A stretch of DNA of 64,000 nucleotides from positions 7,006,001-7,070,000 of the forward strand of contig OZ316898.1 of the NCBI GenBank assembly GCA_973895155.1, given 5' to 3'. Shown here piece by piece: positions 35,200-45,374 of this stretch (position 1 is the stretch's first letter; each line of letters opens with the position of its first letter). This DNA is from Marsupella aquatica (taxonomy: Eukaryota; Marchantiophyta). The notes under the pieces are model-generated. The model did not search any database. It had not been told where the DNA came from and worked only from the letters and a program-made list of their open reading frames with translations. The translations under genes and the position numbers were made by a program.

Positions 35200-36762
35200 T
35201 CCATCAGCCCTTGTGACACCTGAATTTTTCGCAAAATCAATGGAAGATGGAAATAAGATGCAAAGTTCACGAATTAATTGCATTTTGGTACCCAAATGCC
35301 CAACTTTACCTTGCTGACAATACTTATGAAGGACGCTTCTGAGAGGTGTCCCATGGAGACCAAACTTATGAAGGACGATACTCGGCGGAAGTTCGAAGAC
35401 AGATTTTTGTTACCCATTTACCCTAGTTATTTAGTGATCTTTTTCTACCTTAGTTTAGTACTCAATTATTATTATTATTTTTCCTAAGTTTTGAAAAGGC
35501 ATGACTTTTCATTTCCCCTTTTTATGCTCCACTTAGACCTATAAGATTATTGTTTTCCTCTTTTTGTTTTTCAGTGAAGCTTGTATTCAGTATTGCAAAC
35601 TTTTGCAAGTTTCCCTCCTTCCTTTGTAATCATTGCTTTCGAGAATGATTTATGAATGAAGTAAAACACTTCCTTTGTGATGTAATGCAAGTTTCCCTCC
35701 TTCCTTTGTAATCATTGCTTTCGAGAATGATTTATGAATGAAGTAAAACACTTCCTTTGTGATGTAATGAATTTATTTCAGAAGATTCCTGTTGGTGCCT
35801 GAGTTTTCATTACAAATTTCCAAGATCAGATGAATTCAAATTAGGATTGCTTGTGGGTCAAGAATCGCTAAGAATTCAATGATAAATGTGGATAAAAAGG
35901 AGCAAGATTCTGATTTCAGAATAGTTAGTACCGTTACCCTTACTTTGGCATACCCAATAGTGATAGATCGGAGTTGCCTATCGCCAAAGTTCTATCCATG
36001 TTGATGGCATTTTAGTGAGTATCATTGTATCGGTCACCAGAAAACTACTTTGGTGTTGGTGAGCATTTACCCTTTCTGTTTATATTTTCATGGTGATGGA
36101 GAAGAGCAATTGAGGCAAGATTTGTTGCAATCTTATTAACACGATAAGACCAGAATCCTTTTTGAAGGAGTGGCAGTGGAGATTCAATCCATTGGACCTT
36201 GGTTCTAAAAGCTTTTCCATAATCCATGACTTGGGAATTAATCTTTTCTGTTCATTTTGTTAGTTGATCCATCTATTTCTCTTTTGTCTGAAGATTTGAT
36301 TGAGTGATACTCTTAACTCTTCAAAACAGTTACAATCATTCAATCCATTCCTTTTCTGTTCTTAAAGGGATCGAAACCTTGGTCTTTAAGTGAAAAGTGT
36401 CACTTTGGATTCTTCCCACTATACCACAGCCCTCACACCGACCCTCACCCTCCTTCGGCCCGGCCCTGAAACAGCGTTTGAGGGGCCCTATCACATCTCT
36501 TTCCATGGGCCCCCTAAGAACTTTTCCCACGCAATAGCATTGACGGTGTACCGGAAAATTTGAACGACGGTCACCTTAACCGTGAGTCCATTATTTTCCT
36601 ATCGATCTCTCCTGTGAGTGTTGAAAGAGGACTCTTGCACTGTCTAAAATGCCACCTCTGTTGTCTTGCGCCCGTGCTTGTTCCTCTCTTGATTGATTTT
36701 ATTTCTGCTGCGGAGAGGTTTCAATTTCTTTTGCTGCAGTGAACTCCATTTTTATTGTTGAG
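35200..36762. other. Spacer before the Harbinger transposase remnant
   Basis: Contains an exact 82-bp tandem duplication (35604-35767). The GC-rich stretch 36430-36530, with GGCCCTGAA and TTTGAGGGGCCCT, could contain the left end of the Harbinger element, but its terminal repeats are not clear. Confidence 0.4.
35604..35767. repeat. Exact 82-bp tandem duplication
   Basis: 35604-35685 and 35686-35767 are identical as far as I can read, starting TGCAAGTTTCCCTCCTTCC and ending TTTGTGATGTAA. Perfect identity points to a very recent duplication or an assembly artefact. Confidence 0.85.
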
Positions 36763-38156
36763 ATGAAATTTGAAGATGAGGTTCTGCTGGATTCCCTGGC
36801 CGCATTGGTGATGAGCTATGCAGCAACGTCTGTGCCAATTCTTGTTACGCTTCTTCCTGGGCTTCATATTGGGAGGCTCACAAATCCATCACAACTGAAT
36901 GGAGTGTTCAATTTCGAGTCAAGGAAAAGACGTCGTGATGATGATGAGATTTGGCCGCAAGTGTGGGCCTTCATTCAAGTTCTGAGAAGCTATTTCATGA
37001 GAAAAAGAGAGATTGATTGTCCCTGGTACATTAAACCTAGAACCATCCAGTGGTTTTATCTGTTTATTGACTTTGTTCCTTACGATGATCTTGATAGATT
37101 CAAGGAATTTTCCGTGTTAGCCCCGGGAAGTGTTATGCAATATGTGAGATGGTTCATGGGGACATGGTCACAAATCCACCGGCAGCATTCTGTACACTTC
37201 CAAATAGAAAACTCTCTGTCGAGAGGCAGGTGGCCATTGCAATTAGAAGGCTCTCCATAGGAGATCAATGTCTTGGGATCGGGGAGCTGTTTGGAGTTTC
37301 TCATGCAACCGTAGTCAAGGTCACCTGGAAGTTTATTCAAGCAATAATCAAGCAAGGGAGACATCTGATCCAATGGCCGAGTGCAACAAAGCTTGAAAAA
37401 GTGAAATTGGAGTTCATTGCACGACGGGGTTTCCCCAACTGTTGTGGGGCAGTCGATGGCACACATTTCCCAGTTGAACTGCCAGCCTCAGAGCGTAGCC
37501 AGGATTACTTTGATTTCAAGAAAAAAAATGTCGGTTTCTATGCAGGCTATTGTGGATCTTAACCTCAGGTTCTTGGATGTTGTAGCAAGTTGGCCAGGTA
37601 GCATACAAGATACCAGATTGCTTAGAGTTTCTACCTTCTTTAGAGATGTTGAATATAGACGTACAAGGCTGCATGGCTTGGAGTATTTATGTCAAGACGG
37701 CACCTCCGTGTTGAGGGAGTACATTATTGGGGATGCAGGATATCCCTTGTATCCATGGTTGATTGTCCCTTTCATAGATGGTTTATCTGATGAACACGAC
37801 AGATGGAACCATCGACATTCTCAAGCACGAATGGCAGTGGAACGAGCATTTGGACAACTGAAAGGTACCTAGAGAATCCTTAGCCAAATTCTTTGGAAAC
37901 CAAGAAAAGATAGGATCGGGTCGGGTCTATGATTTACTCTTGTTGCATGGACTCTCTCCACAACTTTCTTATTCACCGTGGTGAGCACATTGGCCCTGAG
38001 CTGATTCGGGGGATTACAGCTCACCCTGGTGGATACAGTGGAGTACATGTGCCCAGACGAGAATACATGGAAGGAGGGCCAGAAGCACGGGACAATCTGC
38101 TTAATGAGGTTGATATTCTAGACCAGAGAAGGAGCGCAAGGGCAAGGGTACCCTAG
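36763..38156 (+). pseudogene. PIF/Harbinger DDE transposase, frameshifted remnant
   Basis: Harbinger transposases (HARBI1/ALP1 relatives, DDE_Tnp_4) cut and join element ends. Here the reading is spread over three frames: 36763 to about 37150, about 37149-37530, then about 37530-37872, with a last piece at 37929-38156. The catalytic core is recognisable: GAVDGTHF (first Asp), IIGDAGYPLYPWLIVPF (second Asp) and ARMAVERAFGQLKG (Glu), followed by LHNFLIHRGEH. The frame changes in a run of eight A at 37521-37528. A TAG at 37870-37872 stands where a Trp codon is likely, and a further shift precedes 37929. The protein cannot be made from this copy. The Myb-like partner lies downstream on the other strand. 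Confidence 0.88.
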
Positions 38157-39164
38157 ATTGAGCTCCAATCCTGCACTTCAACTAGCATAATCTAGAAATT
38201 CTTTTTGTACGCCAGTTCTTTTTTCAAGAAAGGGAGTTTGATTCACAAAAGACTACCTGAAAAAGCGCTTTCATGAGGTTTTATATACATTCAATTCAAT
38301 GTCAGCTGGCTTATTCTGCAACTTTCTTTTGCAAAGACACCTTTACAATGAGCACACGCCTCTCAGAGTACTCTATAAAGTGGTTATTTGGATTCTGGCA
38401 TCACACATGGCATTCCATAGGTTCAAGTTGCACCTACGCTCTCTGTTGTTGTGATGATAAGTTTTTGTTTACCAGATTTTTCAGGAATGAGAGTCACCTT
38501 TATTACCAAAAGGTCTGCAAAGTGTCACCTGCGCTTTTAGTTCACGTCACTTTCTAGAAGTATTTTATATGCCATGAGCTTGATGCCTTCCATGTGGTTG
38601 CTGGCTATTCGAATTAGCTGTGCATCAATCCCAATGCTCTTCCATGTCTCTTTGACTGCTTCCGTTGCGTCTTGGCCCCTTTCTCCTCACTTTGGTGGCT
38701 CCCCTCAAATAACAATCATATTCATGAATAATACAATCGGAAGGAAAACGATTGTGGACAAGTCAGGAACCTGACTGACTCTCGACAATTGAGCCAATTT
38801 GGAACTGTGTAAAGTTCAAAATCCCTCACATTAGAAAATTCTAATATTTCTAGGGATTTGTCCATGGTGAATTTGGGATGGCCCAAAGTGCTTTTTCGAC
38901 TTCCAAAAACCAATCTCACTAGAAGCTTACTGATCGAGATAGTATCATACTGCTCAGGGCTTCATTGATGCTTTCTCTATTTCCAAGGAGCCATTTATTG
39001 CTAGAAAAAATTGCAATGCAACAGCAATGCAAGACAACGCAGAAAAGTCAAGGACAAAAATTACAAATAACTCATCAAAAACTTGAACATCATTCATGGA
39101 AAGCCAAAACACGGTTCTAGCAGTTTAAAAACATTGTGCTGGCACACAAACCTATTCAATTACT
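38157..39164. other. Spacer between the two Harbinger reading frames
   Basis: AT-rich, about 1 kb, between the convergent ends of the transposase and the Myb-like gene. No further domain is visible. Confidence 0.5.
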
Positions 39165-40108
39165 CTATCTACGTGCTACCTCCGTTGCAAAGAACCGAAT
39201 GGAGTCAGAAATTCCACCAATTGCATTTGCCATCGTATCAGCCATCTTAGATTGCTGGTCTAAAATCTTAGATTGCTGGTCTAAAATGTCTTGATGCATT
39301 TTTAAATCCAATGCTATAACACTATTGTCCCTGTCCTTCTCCTAGTTTCTATTTGTTTCCTCCAGTCTACTTTTGCGCTCTGAGTCTTTTCCCAGAAATT
39401 CCAAGAAGTTAGCACTTGTCTTTTTGAATTGGTCATCAAGTCTGTCTCTTCGACTTTCTTGATGCCTCTGTCCTCAAGTCCTACAGGTGGTGTTCGACGT
39501 TGTGCTGCATCAGCTCCTGTAGAGGAGGGTTCCATTCGAACAGGTGGAGGAGAATCGACCTCCACGTCGTTCCCCAAAATTTCGCTGGCTGGTCCTTCAG
39601 GGGTCTGCTCGCTCTCAATGTGAGCCTCCTCCTGCACATTTCCAGTATCCACCACTTGATTTGGAGATGGATTAATGGCTCTCTGAGTCCCCATCCAAGG
39701 TTCCATACTCTCGAATAGCTCATGAGCAAAATTCATGGGAAGCTTCCTGGTCTTCCTTTCCTCACTCGCCATCTCGTAGTAGCTTGGCTGTCCGCTACCG
39801 ACATGATTCTGATAATCATAAACCTTTTTAAAATCTGTAACCAATTTCTCCCATCGTTTCTTTATCTGCATAGAAACTCGTAAGACCCCATCTCTAGCAA
39901 GGGCGGATTGGATATCTCTCCATTTCTGATCAGCAGTTCTTATCCTTTCCCTGGAGCTGTTGTTCAAAGAAAATTCATGCTCTAATCGCTTGGCAGCAAT
40001 GAGCAGACATAGCTCATGCATTTTCCACTGCCTCCCGGAGAATTGCTCTGGAAGACGGACAACATTGACATTTGCAGGTGCATTGTGCGCCTCCTCAATT
40101 CCAGCCAT
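39165..40108 (-). pseudogene. Myb/SANT-like (trihelix) DNA-binding protein of the Harbinger element, C-terminal frameshift
   Basis: Autonomous PIF/Harbinger elements carry a second protein with a Myb/SANT-like domain that helps the transposase bind the element ends. The frame starts MAGIEEAHN at 40108. The DNA-binding part is WKMHELCLLIAAKRLEHEF ... WRDIQSALARDGVLRVSMQIKKRWEKL. A Pro/Ser/Glu-rich linker follows. The first frame stops at 39314. The typical C-terminal coiled coil (ILDQQSKILDQQSKMADTM) continues in another frame to a stop at 39165-39167, so a frameshift lies near 39345. A 21-bp direct repeat at 39244-39285 doubles the ILDQQSK peptide. It sits antisense and convergent to the transposase, a layout known for these elements. 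Confidence 0.82.
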
Positions 40109-40466
40109 TGTGGTGCTGTGGTTTGTGACTGTGTATACATAATTCACTAAATCACAGTAGAACCAGGCAAAAGCAAGTTGAACGCTTCGAGCAGAATGGT
40201 AGCAAGATTTGGATGAAGGTGCTTGGTTGCAATCAAAGTGCAAGCAATATACTGGAAATTTACGTTGAAAATCCATGGCGGAATGTCTGTATTGGGCGCA
40301 AGTAGAAAAACTAGGCGCTACCGCCATGCCTTGAGTGGGACATCGATGTTTGCCAATGTCCATGCACACCGTCCTAACTATTTGTTGCCACTGGAGATAA
40401 CAAGTCGTCACGTTGGGTGCAACCTACTATCGCCAGTTCCCGGTCATCTTCAGGGCCCTCAAAGTA

Positions 40467-40495
40467 GGGTGGAAGGCCCGACTGGCCTTCCACCC
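40467..40495. repeat. Perfect 12-bp hairpin near the Harbinger right side
   Basis: GGGTGGAAGGCC at 40467-40478 pairs exactly with GGCCTTCCACCC at 40484-40495 around a 5-base loop. It lies next to CAGGGCCCTCAAAG, which resembles, in inverted form, TTTGAGGGGCCCT near 36478. It may be part of the element's end. Confidence 0.75.
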
Positions 40496-40597
40496 TGCAC
40501 GTCGACTTGAGGACCACCCTGAAATATTAGAGAGTTCTCATTGGCTCCTGACTACTTGGACGTTTAAGGGTATTGCGATTCAGGGCTATGGAACACA

Positions 40598-40870
40598 ACT
40601 CTAAGTGCTCACTTGGGGAAGAAACCTAAGGTGAACACTTTAACAGGGTTTACAGTCTCTAAGTGCACACTTGGGGAAGAAGCAAAAGGTGAACAGGGGT
40701 TTAAAGTGTCTAATTGTACACTCAGGGGAAGAAGCCAAAGGTGAACACTTAAACAGGGTTAATGACTTAAGTGCACACTAGGGCTACTAAGCCAAAGGTG
40801 AACACACAGGGGACGAAGCCTCAGATGAACACTTAAACAGGGCTAATGGTCGCTAAGTGCAATTGGGGCA
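40598..40870 (+). repeat. Tandem array of the ~58-bp hairpin repeat (array 2)
   Basis: Units with GTGAACA starting near 40631, 40689, 40741, 40799 and 40825 carry the same words as array 1: CTAAGTGCACAC, TTGGGGAAGAAGC, AAAGGTGAACAC and TTAAACAGGG. Copies are more diverged than in array 1 and one unit is shortened. It has the same orientation as array 1 and the opposite orientation to the copies at 34276-34376. It lies just outside the Myb-like gene. Confidence 0.85.
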
Positions 40871-41122
40871 TTTGCGTAAAGCTTTCAATTCACAAAGGCT
40901 ACACCGCCGTCTTCATGAGTGTCGGTGGCCGTGGCTTCATGGGCTAGGTCTCCTGCCACAAGGAGAGGAATTGAAGCACGAGCGGAAACAGAAGGGGGCA
41001 CACAATTCGTATGTCCATTAGCATTACCTCTCGGTGCTGTGGTGGTGCAGGTGCACTACTTCTCGGCTCTCGTGGTGCTCTCTCCGCATTCGGTCTTTAG
41101 GAGCTGCTCTCTTTTGATTCGT

Positions 41123-41260
41123 GAATTCGTTTGCAACAAGAGTACGTGAGGTTGAAGCATTTGATGAAGCTCAGAGCAGACGACGGACAACAATTCGTTT
41201 GCAAACTACAGTACGTGAGGTTGAAGCAGTTGTTAAAGCTCAGCACAGACGACGGACAAC
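41123..41260. repeat. 69-bp tandem duplication upstream of NOG2
   Basis: Units 41123-41191 and 41192-41260 both contain AATTCGTTTGCAA, GTACGTGAGGTTGAAGCA, AAGCTCAG and CAGACGACGGACAACA; a third starts at 41261 and fades. The length is a multiple of three, so an ORF runs through it, but there is no ATG. The units sit within 300 bp of the NOG2 start, in the likely promoter or 5' leader. Confidence 0.8.
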
Positions 41261-41325
41261 AATTTTGCTAGGGAGAGCCTCAGAGCCCTCAGCTCGCTCG
41301 TGAATTTCTCTTTTACCCAACCAAT

Positions 41326-41341
41326 GGGTTTAGGGTTTAGG
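41326..41341 (+). promoter_or_regulatory. Telo-box (GGGTTTAGGGTTTAGG) upstream of NOG2
   Basis: Just over two telomere-type repeats lie about 65 bases before the NOG2 ATG. In plants, telo-boxes near the transcription start are common in genes for ribosomal proteins and ribosome biogenesis, and they help growth-linked expression. The position and gene type fit that pattern. Another copy (GGGTTTAGGGTTT) lies in a NOG2 intron at 44005-44017. Confidence 0.75.
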
Positions 41342-41404
41342 TCGGCATACTACTGATAGACCGTCGAGGGACAGAAGAATTCTCGGGTGAAGCAGGAGGG
41401 AAAG

Positions 41405-44400
41405 ATGGGCAAGCAGAAGACAAAAGGGCCTGTAGTGAAAGGGAAACCGAAGCATTCACTCGACGAACAGCGGCGAGATGGGAAAAATGGCCTTCGAACT
41501 TCGGCAACGGTGCGCAGGCTCCATATGTACAAGAACAGACCTGTCCGGAATAGTAAGGGGAAAGTACTGTATCACGAGTATCAATCCAAAGACCTTCCAA
41601 GTACGCGCATCCAGCCAGATCGACGTTGGTTTGGTAAGTTGGTTCTCCGCCCCTTGCTATCGAATTGCAGCGCCAGAGAAAGTGGCATTCGTATCATGAT
41701 CCGCAGGTTGTGGCATGTCTTTGGCCCGCATTTTAAATAGGCTGCAAAATTATCCACGATAGATGTGGAAAGCCTTTCTAATTCCTGGCCTAGTCGCCGT
41801 TTTGAAAATTGTGTCACTGCACTGTGTTTAGCGATCTGTGGACCTTCATTCAGCCGAGTAATTTGTAGGCGTACAAAATTATAAGCAAAATAAGCAAAAT
41901 GATCTTAAAACATAACAGAAATGGTTACGTCGAGCAGGCAACACCAGAGTGATCGGGCAAAAGGAGCTGGAGACTTTTAGGGAAGAAATGCGTACTCGGG
42001 TGTCCGATTCGTATACAGTGATCCTGAAAGATAAGAAGTTGCCCCTCGCGCTTCTCAACGATAATCAGAAGGTCTGATTTCTATACATAAGCTGGCACAT
42101 GTACTGCGATGGAATCCCGTTTCGAGCCGAAGACGGACAATTGGGCATTTGTTAATCAAGTTTACTTCTGTTATTCTGCTCTCGTGATGGTTTGTTCAAT
42201 GGACATTTTCCTAATATCAGCATTGATTGTGCAGCAATCGAGAGTGCATCTTTTGGATACAGAGAAGTTTGATGACACTTTCGGACCCAAGAAGAAGCGA
42301 AAACGTCCCAAATTGGCTGTGGATGATTACGAGACACTGGTGGAAAAAGTCAATGGAGTGCAAGGTAAAATTCTTTGCCGTGAATCTCCGATGCACTGTT
42401 CCTGTAGCTGTCGTTCAGAACAGTCCGGTTAGATTGAGTCTACTAGCTTCTGGAAGCAGGACAGATCGACTTAGTGATTAAGCAATGCTAACAATTAGGC
42501 TTTGCTGATTTTGCAGAAAAATTTGAACAGGGTGGTGGGCAGGTTTTTATTGATGGTGTAGAAGATGACGGGCAACGTGACGCAGCCAGGCACACGATGT
42601 TCGATAAAGGGCAGAGCAAGCGCATATGGGGAGAGCTTTACAAAGTTGTTGATTCCTCTGATGTTGTGGTTGAGGTATCCGCCCGAGCGTTTTGGCCTAA
42701 TTGAGCTGTCTTTGTATTTAAAGAACTTGATTTTAGATTTGGGTCATGTGTTGTTGTTGAACATGTATACTTGATTGCTGTAATTCCTCTGTGTCTCACT
42801 TACGCCAGTGCTGGTTTACCAGGTATTGGATGCTCGCGACCCGGAGGGCACTAGATGTCGTCATTTGGAGAGGCATTTGAAAGAGAATGGCAAGCACAAG
42901 CACCTCATCTTCTTACTGAACAAGGTTGGGGCAGAAAACTCTTATCTACGTGGTTGTGGCCTTTCTGTGTGTGCTTGTAGACCGAGTTTCCTTCATGTTC
43001 ATTGATGTCTCACGCGTTGATTGAGCTTAGCTGCTTAGAAGTATTATTGCCCTGGCATTGAATCGAGTCACCTGTTTGATTGGTGCTAATCAATTCCTTT
43101 TCCTTAATTTGCAGTGTGATCTAGTGCCATCATGGGTCACCAAAGGATGGCTTCACACGCTTTCCCGTGAATATCCCACTCTTGCCTTTCATGCAAGTGT
43201 AACCAATCCCTTCGGCAAGGTAGCTATCCTCGTCGTTTCTACCGACTTGGTGATATGTTCGTGTTTATACTTCATGCCTGTTGACGCGTTTAATCTTGGC
43301 GATACTAATGTGGACCATAGTTTAGCGACAGCAAGGTTTTTGTACGTTGTCACATTTTGAGCTGAACACCCCCAGGCCGTCACGACGACAACGGCTGCAC
43401 TTTCCCCAAAGAAACCAATATGCTAATAAATGCACTGGCCTTCTCTCAGGGATCTCTTTTGTCACTCCTTAGGCAACTTGCCCACCTCAAGTCGGACAAG
43501 CAAGCTATTTCGGTCGGATTTGTGGGTTATCCGAATGTTGGGAAATCTTCAGTCATTAACACACTGCGCACTAAGAGTGTGAGTTCTTATTCCCCTTGGA
43601 TTGTGAAACGTTGTAGCTTTGGCTAGGTCCTTATTGGTGAGAGTGAATATCAAATTCACATGTCCGTCTAGTGAGTCGAGAATTGAAGAATAGAATCTCA
43701 AAAGAATACCGTACGTCCCAAATTTTATGTATGCCCTGGCAACCTTGAGGGTGATTCTAGGAGTGATGTTAGTGGTTTGCTCGATCTTGGTACAGGTGTG
43801 CAAGGTTGCTCCAATCCCCGGGGAGACAAAAGTATGGCAATACATTACTCTCACAAAGAAGATCTTTCTGATAGATTGCCCCGGCGTTGTTTACCAAAGC
43901 AAGGACTCAGAGACGGATATTGTGCTGAAAGGAGTCGTAAGTAACTCGGCTATCAATTTGTAGGATTTCAGTTAATGCAGCATAACTCAGTAGTTACTTG
44001 TGCAGGGTTTAGGGTTTACACACTCTAAATCTTGGATTTCTCATTCGGTTCGTGCAGGTCCGGGTAGGGAACCTTGAAGACGCGACTGAGCACATTGAGG
44101 AGGTATTACAACGAGTGAAGAAGGAATATCTCTCCCGGGCCTATAAAGTTAAAGAATGGTAAAGTTGCCGTTGACTTCAACCCTACTGACTACCTTATTA
44201 TGTTATGATGCCAATACGGACGTGTACTTGTTCGCCGGATTTTATGCTACCTGGATTAGCTAGTATCCTTGACGTATGGTTGTTTGCTATCGTTCTAGGA
44301 AGGATGCAGAAGATTTCCTCATCCAGCTGTGCCGGCAAACTGGAAAGCTCTTGAAGGTATCTTATTCAGGGTGACTGGGAGATCCCAACGGTGGGAGTGG

Positions 44401-45374
44401 TTTCGCTCCGAACACATGCTTAGCTAGCGCAAGATCTAGCTCTATAACAAAGTATTTGATGTGATGTTAATTGATGAATTGGTGTCACCTGAGGGAGAGA
44501 ACTTTTCCTAGAAGCAGGGTTGTGAAGACGCATGTTCTGTCCTGTTTTTACGATCGTTGCTGTTTGTATCGAAGTTTGGATATGATTCTTTCATTGTCTT
44601 GGTACTCAATGGCAGGGTGGAGAACCGGATCTTAAGACAGCCGCAAAGATGGTCTTGTTTGACTGGCAAAGAGGCCGGATTCCGTTTTTCACTCCACCTC
44701 CCAGCAGAGCAAGTGATGATTTGCCAAACAGCACAGCTGCAGATGATAAGACTCAAGATCTGAGCAAGCCGTCAGAAGTCATCGCTGGTCCTGAGGAACG
44801 AGTCGCGAAAGATAGCGATCATGATAGGGAGAGCAGAGCGTTGGCTGCCATTTGTAATGTGGTTGCCAGGCAGAGCATTCGCAAGGCCCCTGTCCAGAGA
44901 GATTTCTTTGATGCAGAGGATGAACAACGGGAGGGTGATGAACAGGTTGGGTTTCATTAGAATATATGCCCTGATGAATCAATGCAGGTCATGTAATTGT
45001 CCAGTTTTGAAGATTCAAGTCAGATAATGAAGTCAAAATAAGACCGAGGCCGGCCGACTACTTACCTGCATATATATCTGTGATTGCAGATTGAGGATGA
45101 CGTTGGGGGAAGTGATGCGGACCTTGGCGATTTTGATGATGAGTCGGAAGCAGAAGACGAGAAAACTGCAGAAGGTAGGTCACAAGAAGCCAAGTCTCCT
45201 GAGGCAGAAGAGGAGGATGAGGAGGAAGTCACATGGGAGGATGTCCTTAAAAGTGTACAGGCAGAAATAGGTACCACTGCAGAGCCTGCAGCAGAGACAA
45301 ATGTTCAGCATGCTAGCGATAAGTCAAAAAAGAAAAAGCAATCGAAAAAGAAAAGGAAAAAGAATGTTGACTAG
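41405..45374 (+). CDS. NOG2: Nucleolar/nuclear GTP-binding protein 2 (NOG2/NUG2), 12 exons
   Basis: YlqF/YawG-family GTPase needed for late 60S pre-ribosome maturation and export, in nucleolus and nucleoplasm. Exons: 41405-41633, 41938-42071, 42235-42364, 42517-42674, 42823-42924, 43115-43219, 43450-43578, 43796-43936, 44058-44158, 44299-44356, 44616-44945, 45090-45374. Phases agree throughout and give 633 residues. The N-terminal NGP1NT region includes [24 protein letters not shown] and PDRRWFG. The GTPase motifs are circularly permuted: G4 NKCD (residues 250-253, split by an intron), G1 GYPNVGKSS (312-320), GETK (338-341), G3 DCPG (356-359). [15 protein letters not shown] follows. The tail is acidic and then Lys-rich ([12 protein letters not shown]), as expected for a nucleolar protein. 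The ATG at 41405 matches the usual MGK-type start. Confidence 0.95.

Noticed and set aside
34963-35295. Minus-strand ORF with repeated VYVF...PMCTLK peptide
   Set aside because: It is simply the antisense reading of the 58-bp tandem array; the unit length changes and no start context or homologue is seen.
36430-36530. Left terminal inverted repeat of the Harbinger element
   Set aside because: A partial match to the right side (TTTGAGGG(G)CCCT) exists, but it is short, imperfect and lacks a matching 3-bp duplication, so it is not listed as a feature.
34276-40870. CRISPR-like array
   Set aside because: The spaced repeats are contiguous tandem units in a plant nuclear genome with no cas genes; they are a satellite or transposon subterminal repeat.
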